Of a stretch of 64,000 bases of DNA, positions 32,582-41,363 are shown one piece after another. Position 1 is the first letter of the stretch, and every line of letters begins with the position of its first letter. The DNA is from Tissierellia bacterium (GTDB taxonomy: Bacteria > Bacillota > Clostridia > Tissierellales > Peptoniphilaceae), in NCBI GenBank assembly GCA_030529425.1, contig JAUMWX010000005.1:1-64000 (forward strand), written 5' to 3'. The notes below the pieces were generated by a model. That model saw only the letters and a program-made list of their open reading frames with translations. It searched no databases and was not told the DNA's origin. The translations under genes were made by a program, and so were the position numbers.

Positions 32582-32675
32582 ACGCTCCTCCTTTTATATA
32601 TCTTGTACTATAAGTATAAATTGCTTAAATTTAATTGTCAATTTTGATATAATAATTGTTTAGAAAGGTGAGTTT

Positions 32676-33512
32676 ATGAAAAAAGAATTATTAAAGAGCT
32701 TAAAAGAGAAAATTGCCAATATAGATAATATAAGATTGGCAATTAATATAGAAAAAAGAAATCAGGTTATTTCCGTTAAAGAGTCATCAAGTATAGTGGA
32801 ACTGATAATAGGACTTGAAGAGGTCGGAAACATTAAATTGCTTTCCTCCATGTTTTACAAGGAACAGGATTTGGTGCTTATCACAGAGGAAAAATATCAA
32901 CATAAAAATGTGGAGTGTCAAATCGCAAAGATTGTGCTTAAGAGCAAGGTTTTGTTCAAGATAATATTTGTAGACAGAGATGAAGTATTAAATTTAATGG
33001 ACGGATTTTCAAACTATGAAGTAATAGTTGATAAAGATAGAGTTATTTCAAAAAAAGATGTACAAAAAAACAGGATTGATCTTCCGAGTCCTGAAGAATT
33101 TAATAACAGTTCAAAAAATTTTTATTTCAAATTGGCTGAATTGTCAATTATGTTGGAAAATAAGAATTTGGTAAGAGCTAACTATTTTTATGACAATTTG
33201 AAGAAAGATTTACTTGCCCTTGCAAATATTTATATATCGATTAAATATTCTCAAAATATACAAAATTCAGTATATGGAGAAGGTTTGAATATATATTTGG
33301 ACAAGGAACTTTATGGAGATTATCAAGAAATATTTTCAACAAATGATGTTGAAAACTTTTGGACTTCCTTATTTTTACTGGCGGGCTTGTATAGAAAAAT
33401 GGGATTGGAGATTTCAAGAAAAATGAGTTTCGAATATCCGAAACTTGAAGACAGAGAGACAATGAGTTTTATAAGACAGATTTATCTAAACAGGGATGGA
33501 GAAAGACGATGA
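32676..33512 (+). CDS. AadE/AadK-like protein, probably without adenylyltransferase activity
   Basis: In this 278-aa protein the C-terminal half (about 135-275) follows the helical domain of streptomycin 6-adenylyltransferases: LPSPEEFNNSSKNFYFKLAE, ANYFYDNLKKDLLALANIYI, YGEGLNIYLDKELY, FSTNDVENFWTSLFLLAGLYR and FEYPKLEDRET. The N-terminal nucleotidyltransferase core is reduced. I find neither the G-S-R-x-N loop nor the D-Y-D metal acidic pair, and the third acidic strand reads KVLFKIIFVD. It therefore looks like a pseudoenzyme or a very diverged relative. Its end overlaps the start of the D-Ala-D-Ala carboxypeptidase gene by 4 nt, so the two are co-translated. Confidence 0.6.
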   Translation: MKKELLKSLKEKIANIDNIRLAINIEKRNQVISVKESSSIVELIIGLEEVGNIKLLSSMFYKEQDLVLITEEKYQHKNVECQIAKIVLKSKVLFKIIFVDRDEVLNLMDGFSNYEVIVDKDRVISKKDVQKNRIDLPSPEEFNNSSKNFYFKLAELSIMLENKNLVRANYFYDNLKKDLLALANIYISIKYSQNIQNSVYGEGLNIYLDKELYGDYQEIFSTNDVENFWTSLFLLAGLYRKMGLEISRKMSFEYPKLEDRETMSFIRQIYLNRDGERR

Positions 33513-34723
33513 AAAAGATCAGTATTTTAACGGCGTTAATCTTAATATTTTCATTTTTGCCGATTTCAAATGCTCAATCTGAGCATTTCACATATGAAAG
33601 TGAAATAGAAGTAATGTTTGCGGGTGATTTGGAAAGCGGAATGAGTTTTTATAAGAAAAACGATGAAAGACCCTATCCCGTAGCTTCAATGTCAAAATTG
33701 ATGTCATATCTTGTGGTTAAAGATTATATAAAAGAAGGCAAATTAAAAATGACGGATCAGGTTGAAATCGACTCTGAGGTGGCATCTTATAATACTTATG
33801 AATATTCAAATTTTGGAACACAAAAGGGTGAAAAAATAAAGGTGGAAGATTTGTTAAAAGCATTGATGGTTGTTTCAGGAAATGATGCAACTGTGGCTTT
33901 AGCAAAAAAAGTAGCAAAAACTGAGAAGAATTTCGTCGATATGATGAACAGAAAAGCTGGAGAATTGGGCTTGAAAAATTCAAGTTTTGTAAATTCGTCG
34001 GGAATAACGGAATATATAACAGGGGAAAACGGAAAAAAAATTCCTAAATATAATCAGATGTCGGCAAGAGATCTATTTGTACTTTCTAGGCATATTTTAA
34101 AAACTTATCCTGAAACTGTTGATTATGGAAAAATCCAAGTTTTGGAGTATCCTGAGAGAGGATATACGGGGCATGCTACCCATCCGACCCTTGAACATGA
34201 TAAATCATCCGAAGGACTTAAAACCGGATTTACGGAAGAGGCGGGATACGGATTTGTAGGTCTATTCGATATGAATAAGATTAAATCCGGTCAAGGATAT
34301 AAAATAATAACGATTGTAAACGGTGCGGAAACCGTTGAACAAAGAGCGAAGACAACCGATGAATTGGTTGATTTCGTAAAAAATAATTACAAATATGAAA
34401 TGATCATTAATTCCGATTTGGCGGTAATTGATAAAAAAGATATAACTTCCAAAGAAGGATTCATTAAATTGTATCCGGAAAAAAGTGTTTACAAAGTTAT
34501 CGGAATGTATGATGATGTTGAAATAAGCTACAAGATAAAAGAAGGAATGAACACACCTCACGAAGACGGAGAAGCATTGGGAGAGCTTCTTGTAAAAATG
34601 GGGGATAAGGAAATCGAAACTTTAAATCTGGTGAATAGAGGATATGTCGAAAGGGCAAATTTCTTTACCATTTTGGGACAAAAACTTAAAGAGTTTTTTG
34701 ACAATATAATGATGCTGTTTTAA
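33509..34723 (+). CDS. D-alanyl-D-alanine carboxypeptidase (PBP5/DacA type)
   Basis: This 404-aa exported enzyme trims the pentapeptide of peptidoglycan. It has a signal peptide (about 1-22) and the penicillin-binding motifs S-M-S-K (ASMSKLMSY), S-G-N-D and K-T-G (LKTGFTEEAGYG). A C-terminal beta domain (about 290-380) and a final amphipathic helix (FTILGQKLKEFFDNIMMLF) anchor it to the membrane. A shorter paralogue is encoded at 35663, with a HAD phosphatase gene between. Confidence 0.94.
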   Translation: MKKISILTALILIFSFLPISNAQSEHFTYESEIEVMFAGDLESGMSFYKKNDERPYPVASMSKLMSYLVVKDYIKEGKLKMTDQVEIDSEVASYNTYEYSNFGTQKGEKIKVEDLLKALMVVSGNDATVALAKKVAKTEKNFVDMMNRKAGELGLKNSSFVNSSGITEYITGENGKKIPKYNQMSARDLFVLSRHILKTYPETVDYGKIQVLEYPERGYTGHATHPTLEHDKSSEGLKTGFTEEAGYGFVGLFDMNKIKSGQGYKIITIVNGAETVEQRAKTTDELVDFVKNNYKYEMIINSDLAVIDKKDITSKEGFIKLYPEKSVYKVIGMYDDVEISYKIKEGMNTPHEDGEALGELLVKMGDKEIETLNLVNRGYVERANFFTILGQKLKEFFDNIMMLF

Positions 34724-34733
34724 TGGAGAAAAG

Positions 34734-35555
34734 ATGAAATATATTTTTATAGATATAGACGGAACAATACTTAGCCATAGTCAGGGAATAATACCGAGTA
34801 CAGTTGAGGGATTAAGGAAACTGAAGGAAAGAGGACATAAGATTTTTTTAAGCACGGGCAGATCGTTGGCGGAAATTTCAAAGGATTTTGAGAGCTTTAA
34901 ATTTGACGGTTATATATGTGCGGCCGGATCCTATGTTTTCGTTGACAACAAAGCGATTTACAAAGAGTTTATTCCGGAAGATTTGGTTTTAAAATTGATT
35001 GACAAATTCAAAAAAACTGATATAAAGTTCGGTTTGGAAGGTGAAACCAAGGTATATTTCGGAGAGTTTGAATACCAAAAATATTTGGACAGCATTAAAT
35101 CAATGTATGAATTGAAGGGAGATAACAGATACTCAGCTTATGATTTTTACATTCCTAAAGACTGTATAGTAAAATTGGAGAATTATTTGGAAGAGAAGAC
35201 CAATATAAGCAAATTGATACTTTATAGAATGAATACCGAGGTTTATAAAGTGGTGGAATCGTTTTTGGATGAGAGAGTGGAGCTTATAAAATACGAGAAT
35301 TATGCCGAATTGGTTTTGAAAGGAAACAATAAATTTACGGGGATTCAAAAACTCCTTGATTATTATGAAATTCCGATATCGGAAAGTGTTGCAATAGGAG
35401 ACAGTATGAATGATTTGGAGATGATCAGAGACTGTGGATTGGGAATTGCAATGGGTAATTCCAGCGATCCCGTAAAGGCTGTTGCGGATTATGTCACCGA
35501 CACATTATCAAATGACGGATTTTATAAAGCTTTGGAAAAGTTTAATTTGATTTAA
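34734..35555 (+). CDS. Cof-type HAD phosphatase
   Basis: This 273-aa protein has motif I FIDIDGTILSHS, motif II LSTGRS, the IIB alpha/beta cap (about 85-190), a Lys in LVLKGNNKFTGI and motif IV IGDSMNDLEMI. It is of the Cof/YidA group acting on sugar phosphates or cofactors such as FMN. Ten nt separate it from the carboxypeptidase gene, so it is co-transcribed. Confidence 0.92.
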   Translation: MKYIFIDIDGTILSHSQGIIPSTVEGLRKLKERGHKIFLSTGRSLAEISKDFESFKFDGYICAAGSYVFVDNKAIYKEFIPEDLVLKLIDKFKKTDIKFGLEGETKVYFGEFEYQKYLDSIKSMYELKGDNRYSAYDFYIPKDCIVKLENYLEEKTNISKLILYRMNTEVYKVVESFLDERVELIKYENYAELVLKGNNKFTGIQKLLDYYEIPISESVAIGDSMNDLEMIRDCGLGIAMGNSSDPVKAVADYVTDTLSNDGFYKALEKFNLI

Positions 35556-35597
35556 AAAAACTGTATCGGAAAATAAAAATTCTGATACAGTTTTTTA
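35556..35597 (+). terminator. Terminator after the Cof phosphatase
   Basis: AAACTGTATCGGA pairs with TCTGATACAGTTT, followed by TTTTTT. Confidence 0.85.
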
Positions 35598-35662
35598 CAG
35601 ATTTGTTATTATATAGTAATATTGATGTTAAAAATATAAGCTATAATAATTTAGGGGCGAAG

Positions 35663-36529
35663 ATGAAGAAAAAATTATTTATACTTATGATTATATTTGG
35701 AGTTTTATATTTTTTTGTAAAAGACAAATCTTTATTCAATTCGGATGAAACATTTAAAAATAAAATTGTCTTACTGGCAAATCTTGATTCCGGGGAGATA
35801 CTTTATGAAAACAACTCCAAGCAGAGTTATCCGGTTGCTTCAATGTCGAAACTTATGACATACTATGTCGTTATGGATAAGATTGAAAACTCGGAGTTTG
35901 GGTTGGATGACTATATTACAATCGAAGAAGAAGATACATTTTACAACAACTCGGAATATTCAAATTTTAAAACAACGGTCGGTGAAGAATTAAGTATCGA
36001 GGAATTGCTTAACGGATTAATGATAGTATCGGGAAATGATGCCGCAAGCATTTTGGCGAGGTATTCTTCGGGAACCGAAGAAGAATTTGTAGAGGAAATG
36101 AATAACAAAGCCTCCGAACTGAAATTAAAAAACAGTAAATTTGTAAATCCTACGGGGATAACTAAAGATAGCGGAGAATACAACAGGATGTCCGCAAGAG
36201 ATTTATTTAACTTGGCAAAAAATATTTTTGAAAAATATCCGAGTGTAAGCGCTTATGCTAAAACGAGGGTTTTACACATGGAGGAAAGAGATTTTTACGG
36301 AGAGTCGACTCTTCCGATTACGAAATACTATGATGAAATGATCGGCTTGAAAACCGGATATACAGAGGAAGCCGGATACGGATTTGTAGGCGTGTTTGAA
36401 ATCTATTCGGATGAGAAAGATGAAATTCAGAGATATGTTACCGTTATAAATGGTGCAAAAACTCCGGAAGAGCGAATCCATCTTACAGAAAAACTGATTG
36501 ATAAAGTAAAGAAAGCAGATAATCGTTAG
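35663..36529 (+). CDS. Second D-Ala-D-Ala carboxypeptidase-like enzyme (short form)
   Basis: This 288-aa paralogue of the 33509 product has an uncleaved-looking N-terminal anchor (FILMIIFGVLYFFV). All three motifs are present: ASMSKLMTYY, S-G-N-D and LKTGYTEEAGYG. The C-terminal beta domain and amphipathic anchor of PBP5 are missing; the N-terminal helix probably does the anchoring. AGGGG lies 6 nt before ATG at 35663. Two such genes within 3 kb suggest local duplication and division of tasks. Confidence 0.9.
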   Translation: MKKKLFILMIIFGVLYFFVKDKSLFNSDETFKNKIVLLANLDSGEILYENNSKQSYPVASMSKLMTYYVVMDKIENSEFGLDDYITIEEEDTFYNNSEYSNFKTTVGEELSIEELLNGLMIVSGNDAASILARYSSGTEEEFVEEMNNKASELKLKNSKFVNPTGITKDSGEYNRMSARDLFNLAKNIFEKYPSVSAYAKTRVLHMEERDFYGESTLPITKYYDEMIGLKTGYTEEAGYGFVGVFEIYSDEKDEIQRYVTVINGAKTPEERIHLTEKLIDKVKKADNR

Positions 36530-36546
36530 AGATTATCTGCTTTCTC
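36512..36546. terminator. Terminator overlapping the end of the short carboxypeptidase gene
   Basis: AAAGCAGATAATC pairs with GATTATCTGCTTT; the stem includes the stop codon. Confidence 0.75.
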
Positions 36547-36550
36547 AATA

Positions 36551-36625
36551 TGGCACCCCCTGCGAGAATCGAACTCACAACTAGCCCTTAGGAGGGGCTT
36601 GTTATATCCATTTAACTAAGAGGGC
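36551..36625 (-). tRNA. tRNA-Arg (anticodon CCT)
   Basis: Acceptor GCCCTCT against AGGGGGT, anticodon stem AGCCC/GGGCT with loop CTCCTAA (anticodon CCT, reading AGG), T arm GAGTTCGATTCTC and encoded CCA. The first pair is G-U. Confidence 0.95.
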
Positions 36626-36669
36626 AAGGCGCAATCTAATTATATAGTTTTGAAGAGAAATAGTCAAAA

Positions 36670-37494
36670 TCATTTGATTTTGACTATTTTTCTGTCGGTT
36701 ATTAAAAATACGGTTGTTGCAATAAGCAGCCCCGCAGAAACATCACTAAGAAAGTGTGCTCCGTCTAAAATCCTTGAAAAATATACAAGAATTGTCCAAA
36801 TTACAGGAAGAAAAATTAATAATTTTTCAAATTTTTTAAATTTGTAAAATCTTGGCAGGTACATAAGTATCAAAGTTGAAGCGGCAGCCGATGTATGACC
36901 TGACGGAAATGATTTAAAAGTATCCGTATGAGGATTTGAATTCATCGTCCACCAATTGGTAAATTTATCAAAAGAACCCGACTTAAGCATTTCGTTAAAT
37001 CTAATTCTTCCCCACTGAAGTTTCATTATTTCCGTAAGTACCACCACGATTGAAACGGCAATTATGACATTTAATGCATAGATTGAAAACTGAGCTTTGT
37101 TCTCAATTTTCATTTTTATCGATATCAAATATCCGAACAAAAAATACAGAATCATCATTGAAATTTTTATATATATACTGTGGATGTCGAAATATTTAGG
37201 TATTCCCATCCCTGAAATCAAGGGGAATAACACAAGTGCCATAATGGACAAAACAATGCTTATATCATTTTTATTTCTGTTGATTTTTAAGTAATTTATA
37301 CTGAAAGCAACTATAAAAAGCACCATCGGAATCTCACCGAAAATCCTGAAAAATGTAGGGTATATATTCCCACGGCTATATAGTTTCATATTGATATCCA
37401 GATCGTAAATTGAACCCAAAATCAAGCCCGCTATCCCGATTGAAGTAAGTGCAATCAAGATATTTCTTTCAATATTATTTCTTTGAATTCTCAT
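36670..37494 (-). CDS. PAP2-family membrane phosphatase
   Basis: This 274-aa protein has about six membrane helices and the phosphatidic-acid-phosphatase signature in three parts: KLQWGRIRF (the usual RP is RF), SFPSGHTSAAA, and SRILDGAHFLSDVSAG. It likely dephosphorylates undecaprenyl pyrophosphate or a lipid phosphate at the outer membrane face. Its start overlaps the pyrophosphatase gene by 20 nt. Confidence 0.9.
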   Translation of the reverse strand: MRIQRNNIERNILIALTSIGIAGLILGSIYDLDINMKLYSRGNIYPTFFRIFGEIPMVLFIVAFSINYLKINRNKNDISIVLSIMALVLFPLISGMGIPKYFDIHSIYIKISMMILYFLFGYLISIKMKIENKAQFSIYALNVIIAVSIVVVLTEIMKLQWGRIRFNEMLKSGSFDKFTNWWTMNSNPHTDTFKSFPSGHTSAAASTLILMYLPRFYKFKKFEKLLIFLPVIWTILVYFSRILDGAHFLSDVSAGLLIATTVFLITDRKIVKIK

Positions 37495-37999
37495 ATCTTA
37501 ACCTGGCTTCATCCAAAGCTATTTTTGCATCTCCTACATTTCTCCAACCGCCTACCTCAACATTTTTACCCTCAAGAGTTTTGTAATTTTCAAAAAAGTA
37601 TTCGAATTCCTTTTCTATATGAATATTAAGATCTTCCAGAGAATAAACATCGTCAAATCTCGGGTCGGTTGTAGGAACGGCAATCAATTTTTCGTCTTTA
37701 CCTTTATCATCTCTCATTTCAAACATTCCGATAACTCTGGCTTGAATTGTACACCCCGGAAAAGTGGGATTGGTTATAAGCACCAATATATCGATAGGAT
37801 CCCCGTCTTCGGACAAAGTATCGGGAACAAATCCGTAATCTGTGGGATAGTACATTGGAGAGTAAAGAACTCTGTCCAAAACAATTCTATGTTTTTCATG
37901 ATCAAATTCATATTTATTTGAACTTCCTTTTGGAATTTCTATAAAAGCATCAACAATTATTTCATCATTGGTTTCGTAAAACTCATGTTTTCTTTTCAT
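37475..37999 (-). CDS. ppa: Inorganic diphosphatase (family I)
   Basis: This 174-aa soluble enzyme has IEIPKGSSNKYEFD, the signature DGDPIDILVL with the metal aspartates, and a C-terminal helix. It hydrolyses pyrophosphate released by synthesis reactions. Family I enzymes are less usual than family II in Firmicutes. It is translationally overlapped with the PAP2 gene. Confidence 0.95.
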   Translation of the reverse strand: MKRKHEFYETNDEIIVDAFIEIPKGSSNKYEFDHEKHRIVLDRVLYSPMYYPTDYGFVPDTLSEDGDPIDILVLITNPTFPGCTIQARVIGMFEMRDDKGKDEKLIAVPTTDPRFDDVYSLEDLNIHIEKEFEYFFENYKTLEGKNVEVGGWRNVGDAKIALDEARLRYENSKK

Positions 38000-38200
38000 T
38001 TCTTTCCTCGCTTTCTTAATTTAATTCTATCACAAAAGATTGATATATTGGCAAAAAAGGTGAAATACGCTTAATTAATTGAAAAAATTTTTGCTATCGA
38101 TTCAATCAAAATTTAGAAAATTGTAAATAGGGAGAGTTTTTATCAGTAAAAAATATAAATAATTCTATTTTTTGATATAATTGACTTGTTAGGAGTAATG

Positions 38201-39139
38201 ATGAACATAAAATATTTAAACTTTTATAATAAATCGGAGAGTTATTATGCCCAGGGAAAACTGAACTTGGCGCTGATATATGCCAGAAAAGCTGAAGAAT
38301 ATGCCTCAGACGAAAAGGAACTCATAGAAATTTTATATATTCAGGGGCTGATTTTGGATGAAACCGAAGAGGATGATTTGGCACTTGAAAAATTTTATAA
38401 GATATATGATCTGGATAATACTCAGAGTCCTGCAGTCTATGCAATTGCTATGATTAAAGAAAAACAGGGGTTGAAAGATGAGGCGGAAAGTCTATATAAA
38501 AAATGCATAGATATAAATCCTGAATATGACAGGTCCTACTTTTTCTTAGCAAATCTATTGGACAATGATGAAAGGTATGAAGAGGCTTTATACTATTATC
38601 AAAAGACGGTAGAATTAGTAGAAGATGATTTTATGGCGTATAACAATATGGGAGCTATATATGAAAATCTTGACAGATTTGATGAAGCGCTTAAGGTATT
38701 GGATAAATCCATAGATCTAAATCCGAATTATTTCAGACCATATTTTAATAAAGGGGTCGTTTACGGAAGACTCAAAAATATTGCGAAAGCTGTTGAACAA
38801 TATGAGCTTTCTATTGAAAAAAATATTGAATATGGGTATAATTATCTGAATTTATCAGCACTTTATATAGATAATGACATGTTGACAAATGCTTTGGAAA
38901 TATTAAATAGAGGAATAGAGTATTCATCCGATATATCGTCTGATTTATATTACAACAGAGCTTGTGTTTATGCAATTATGGGGATGAAAAACTGTGCCTA
39001 TACTAATTTGGAAAAGGCTGTTGAATTGGACAAAGGTTTGATAGAATATGCAAGAAAAGACAATGACTTTTCCGGCATGTATAATGATGACAGATTTAAA
39101 AAAATCTTAGGAGAAAAGAATGATATATTTAAAAACTGA
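38201..39139 (+). CDS. Tetratricopeptide-repeat protein
   Basis: This 312-aa protein is built of about eight 34-residue TPR units. Typical helices are AVYAIAMIKEKQGLKDEAESLYKK, YNNMGAIYENLDRFDEALKVLD and FNKGVVYGRLKNIAKAVEQYE. There is no signal peptide, so it is a cytosolic scaffold. I chose the start at 38201, 5 nt behind AGGAG. The end overlaps map by 20 nt. Confidence 0.9.
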   Translation: MNIKYLNFYNKSESYYAQGKLNLALIYARKAEEYASDEKELIEILYIQGLILDETEEDDLALEKFYKIYDLDNTQSPAVYAIAMIKEKQGLKDEAESLYKKCIDINPEYDRSYFFLANLLDNDERYEEALYYYQKTVELVEDDFMAYNNMGAIYENLDRFDEALKVLDKSIDLNPNYFRPYFNKGVVYGRLKNIAKAVEQYELSIEKNIEYGYNYLNLSALYIDNDMLTNALEILNRGIEYSSDISSDLYYNRACVYAIMGMKNCAYTNLEKAVELDKGLIEYARKDNDFSGMYNDDRFKKILGEKNDIFKN

Positions 39140-39923
39140 AGAAGAGATTCAGGGGATGAAAAAAGCCGGTGAAATACTATGTAAAACACATTTGGCGATA
39201 AAAAAAATAATCAGACCCGGACTTACAACTATGCAGATAAACGATTTTGCTGAAAAATTTATGCTGTATAAGGATTCAAAACCTGAACAAAAGGGATATA
39301 GCGGATTTCCGTTTGCGTTATGTACCTCGTTAAATGACGAAATTTGTCACGGATTTCCGAGAAATGATGTGATTTTGAAAGAAGGAGACATACTTTCGAT
39401 AGATAATGTTGTAAATTACAAAGGGTACTTGGCTGATTCATGTTGGTCGTATGCAGTTGGAGAACTTTCCGAGCAGGATCGTAAACTTATGGAAGTAACG
39501 GAAAAATCTATGTACTTGGGAATTGAGCAGGCCGTATCCGGCAAGAGACTTGGAGATATAGGGCATGCCATACAATCATATGTAGAGGAAAATGGTTTTT
39601 CGGTAGTAAGAGATTTTGTAGGACATGGCATAGGAAAAGAAATGCATGAAGATCCTCAAGTGCTTCATTATGGAGAACCCGGAAGAGGAAAGCGACTTAT
39701 CGAGAATATGGTAATTACGATAGAACCCATGGTAAATATAGGAGCATATCAAATGAAACTGGATGATAACGGATGGGTGGCCAGAACGAGAGACGGATCC
39801 AAATCATGTCAATTTGAACATACATTAGTAGTTAGAAAAGATAAGGCTGAAATCTTGACTTTACAGGATGATTATGAGCTTAGTGAAGACGAACTAAAAT
39901 GGATAGAAGATTACAAGTTTTAG
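39120..39923 (+). CDS. map: Type I methionine aminopeptidase
   Basis: This 267-aa enzyme removes the initiator Met. The metal ligands are present: Asp in SIDNVVNYKG and Asp in YLADSC (11 apart), His in GHGIGKEMHED, Glu in ITIEPMV and Glu in CQFEHTLVV. It lacks the N-terminal SH3-like zinc domain and has a short acidic C-terminal extension. It overlaps the TPR gene. Confidence 0.94.
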   Translation: MIYLKTEEEIQGMKKAGEILCKTHLAIKKIIRPGLTTMQINDFAEKFMLYKDSKPEQKGYSGFPFALCTSLNDEICHGFPRNDVILKEGDILSIDNVVNYKGYLADSCWSYAVGELSEQDRKLMEVTEKSMYLGIEQAVSGKRLGDIGHAIQSYVEENGFSVVRDFVGHGIGKEMHEDPQVLHYGEPGRGKRLIENMVITIEPMVNIGAYQMKLDDNGWVARTRDGSKSCQFEHTLVVRKDKAEILTLQDDYELSEDELKWIEDYKF

Positions 39924-39932
39924 GAGGAAGAA

Positions 39933-40442
39933 ATGAAAAGTATATTTCAATTATTGGGAAAATATAAAAGTGATATAACGATAGTTCCGATTTTTGCAAT
40001 CATTGCAATTGTGGTAACGGTGTTTTTATACATTTTTATAAAGAAAAAATATGTAAAGTATATATTGCATATATTGGCGATTATTGTAGGTTTTGTTCTT
40101 CTTTTCAGAGGATATCAGGACATATTGGAAGACAGCGGAATAAACAGTATTAAAACGGCTATAAAAATATTGGCGTTCGGAGGAGTCGGATTTTTGTTTT
40201 CTGCGGTATTGGACCTTTTAGATTCATTATCAGGAATGTTCAGAAAAAACAAAGTTCAAAAAAGAGATAAAAAAACAAATATCAAATCGAACGAAGTTAA
40301 GGAAAACGAGGAAGCGGACGAAAAAATGACTGTGAAGGTATCCAAGAAAATTGAAGAAAATACCATTTCTCAGAAATCTGAGGATAAAAAGGACAGTCTA
40401 AAGGAAACTAGAATTATAAAAGCACAAAAAAAGGATAAATAA
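39933..40442 (+). CDS. Membrane protein of unknown function
   Basis: This 169-aa protein has three hydrophobic helices (about 17-38, 42-62 and 82-100), followed by a tail of 70 very charged residues rich in Lys and Glu (KKTNIKSNEVKENEEADEKM). GGAGGAAGA precedes the start, 9 nt after map. I do not recognise it. The tail is probably cytosolic and disordered. Confidence 0.7.
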   Translation: MKSIFQLLGKYKSDITIVPIFAIIAIVVTVFLYIFIKKKYVKYILHILAIIVGFVLLFRGYQDILEDSGINSIKTAIKILAFGGVGFLFSAVLDLLDSLSGMFRKNKVQKRDKKTNIKSNEVKENEEADEKMTVKVSKKIEENTISQKSEDKKDSLKETRIIKAQKKDK

Positions 40443-40499
40443 ATTGTTTCAAGCATGAAAGTATAAGTAATTGAAAATTATTTAGAAGGGAGATGAGGG

Positions 40500-41240
40500 A
40501 TGAAACAAGTAGGAGCATTTTTTGACATAGACGGAACTTTTGTAAGAGAATCAATATTGATTAAGCATTTTAAAAAATTGGTTAAATATGGAATTATTGA
40601 TGAAGCTTATTGGGTGAACAATATCAAACCTAAATATGAACAGTTTGAAAGAAGGTATGGTGATTTTGATACTTATCTTCACGAAGTAAGCGATGTATAT
40701 AGAGAAAAATTGATGGGGATAAACAAGTCACTTATTGACTTTACCGCTCAACAAGTTATTGATGAAGGTGGTGAAATGGTTTATCGATATACGAGAGACA
40801 GGATAAAATATCATCAATCAATGGGACATAAAGTATTTTTTATATCCGGTTCGCCTACTTTTCTTGTAAAGAGACTCGCAGCAAAGTATGGAATTGATGA
40901 TTATAGGGGAACAAAATATATATTTGATGAAGAAGATAATTTTTCAGGGGATATAATCCAAATGTGGGACAGTGATTCTAAACAGAGAGAAATAGAGAAT
41001 ATAGTGAAGGAATTCAACATTGATGTCGATAAATCCTATGCTTATGGAGATACCAACGGAGATTTCTCGATGTTAAGGAAAATGAAGAATGCCACGGCTA
41101 TAAATCCTTCCCGAAAATTACTGGAAATGATAAAAGCGGAAGATGATTTGAGAGAAAGAGCCAATATAATTGTTGAAAGAAAAGATGTAATTTATAAGGT
41201 AAAATCAAGTGTTAATCTGTATGAAATAGATTCATTCTAA
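40500..41240 (+). CDS. HAD-IB family phosphatase (SerB-like)
   Basis: This 246-aa protein has motif I FFDIDGTFVRES, motif II FISGSPTFLV, and motif IV AYGDTNGDFSMLR. The small helical cap directly behind motif I (about 20-95) and the SGSP motif mark the HAD-IB (phosphoserine-phosphatase-like/CicA) group. GGGAG site upstream. Substrate unknown. Confidence 0.88.
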   Translation: MKQVGAFFDIDGTFVRESILIKHFKKLVKYGIIDEAYWVNNIKPKYEQFERRYGDFDTYLHEVSDVYREKLMGINKSLIDFTAQQVIDEGGEMVYRYTRDRIKYHQSMGHKVFFISGSPTFLVKRLAAKYGIDDYRGTKYIFDEEDNFSGDIIQMWDSDSKQREIENIVKEFNIDVDKSYAYGDTNGDFSMLRKMKNATAINPSRKLLEMIKAEDDLRERANIIVERKDVIYKVKSSVNLYEIDSF

Positions 41241-41248
41241 AGTTTAGC

Positions 41249-41275
41249 GGTAATAACCATTGTGTTATTACTGTT
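41249..41275 (+). terminator. Hairpin after the HAD-IB gene
   Basis: CGGTAATAAC pairs with GTTATTACTG, a 10-bp stem. The T run is poor, so termination is only likely. Confidence 0.45.
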
Positions 41276-41363
41276 TATAAATAAAGATTGAATTTTCTAC
41301 GAAACAAGAAAATAGTTAAATTTAAGCTATGGTATAATAATAAAAAATAATGTGTGAAGGATT

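Noticed and set aside
32676-33512. Aminoglycoside resistance gene call
   Set aside because: The similarity is confined to the helical C-terminal half, and the nucleotidyltransferase residues are not seen.
37097-37294. 65-codon plus-strand frame in the PAP2 gene
   Set aside because: Antisense shadow of a membrane-helix region; no start site.
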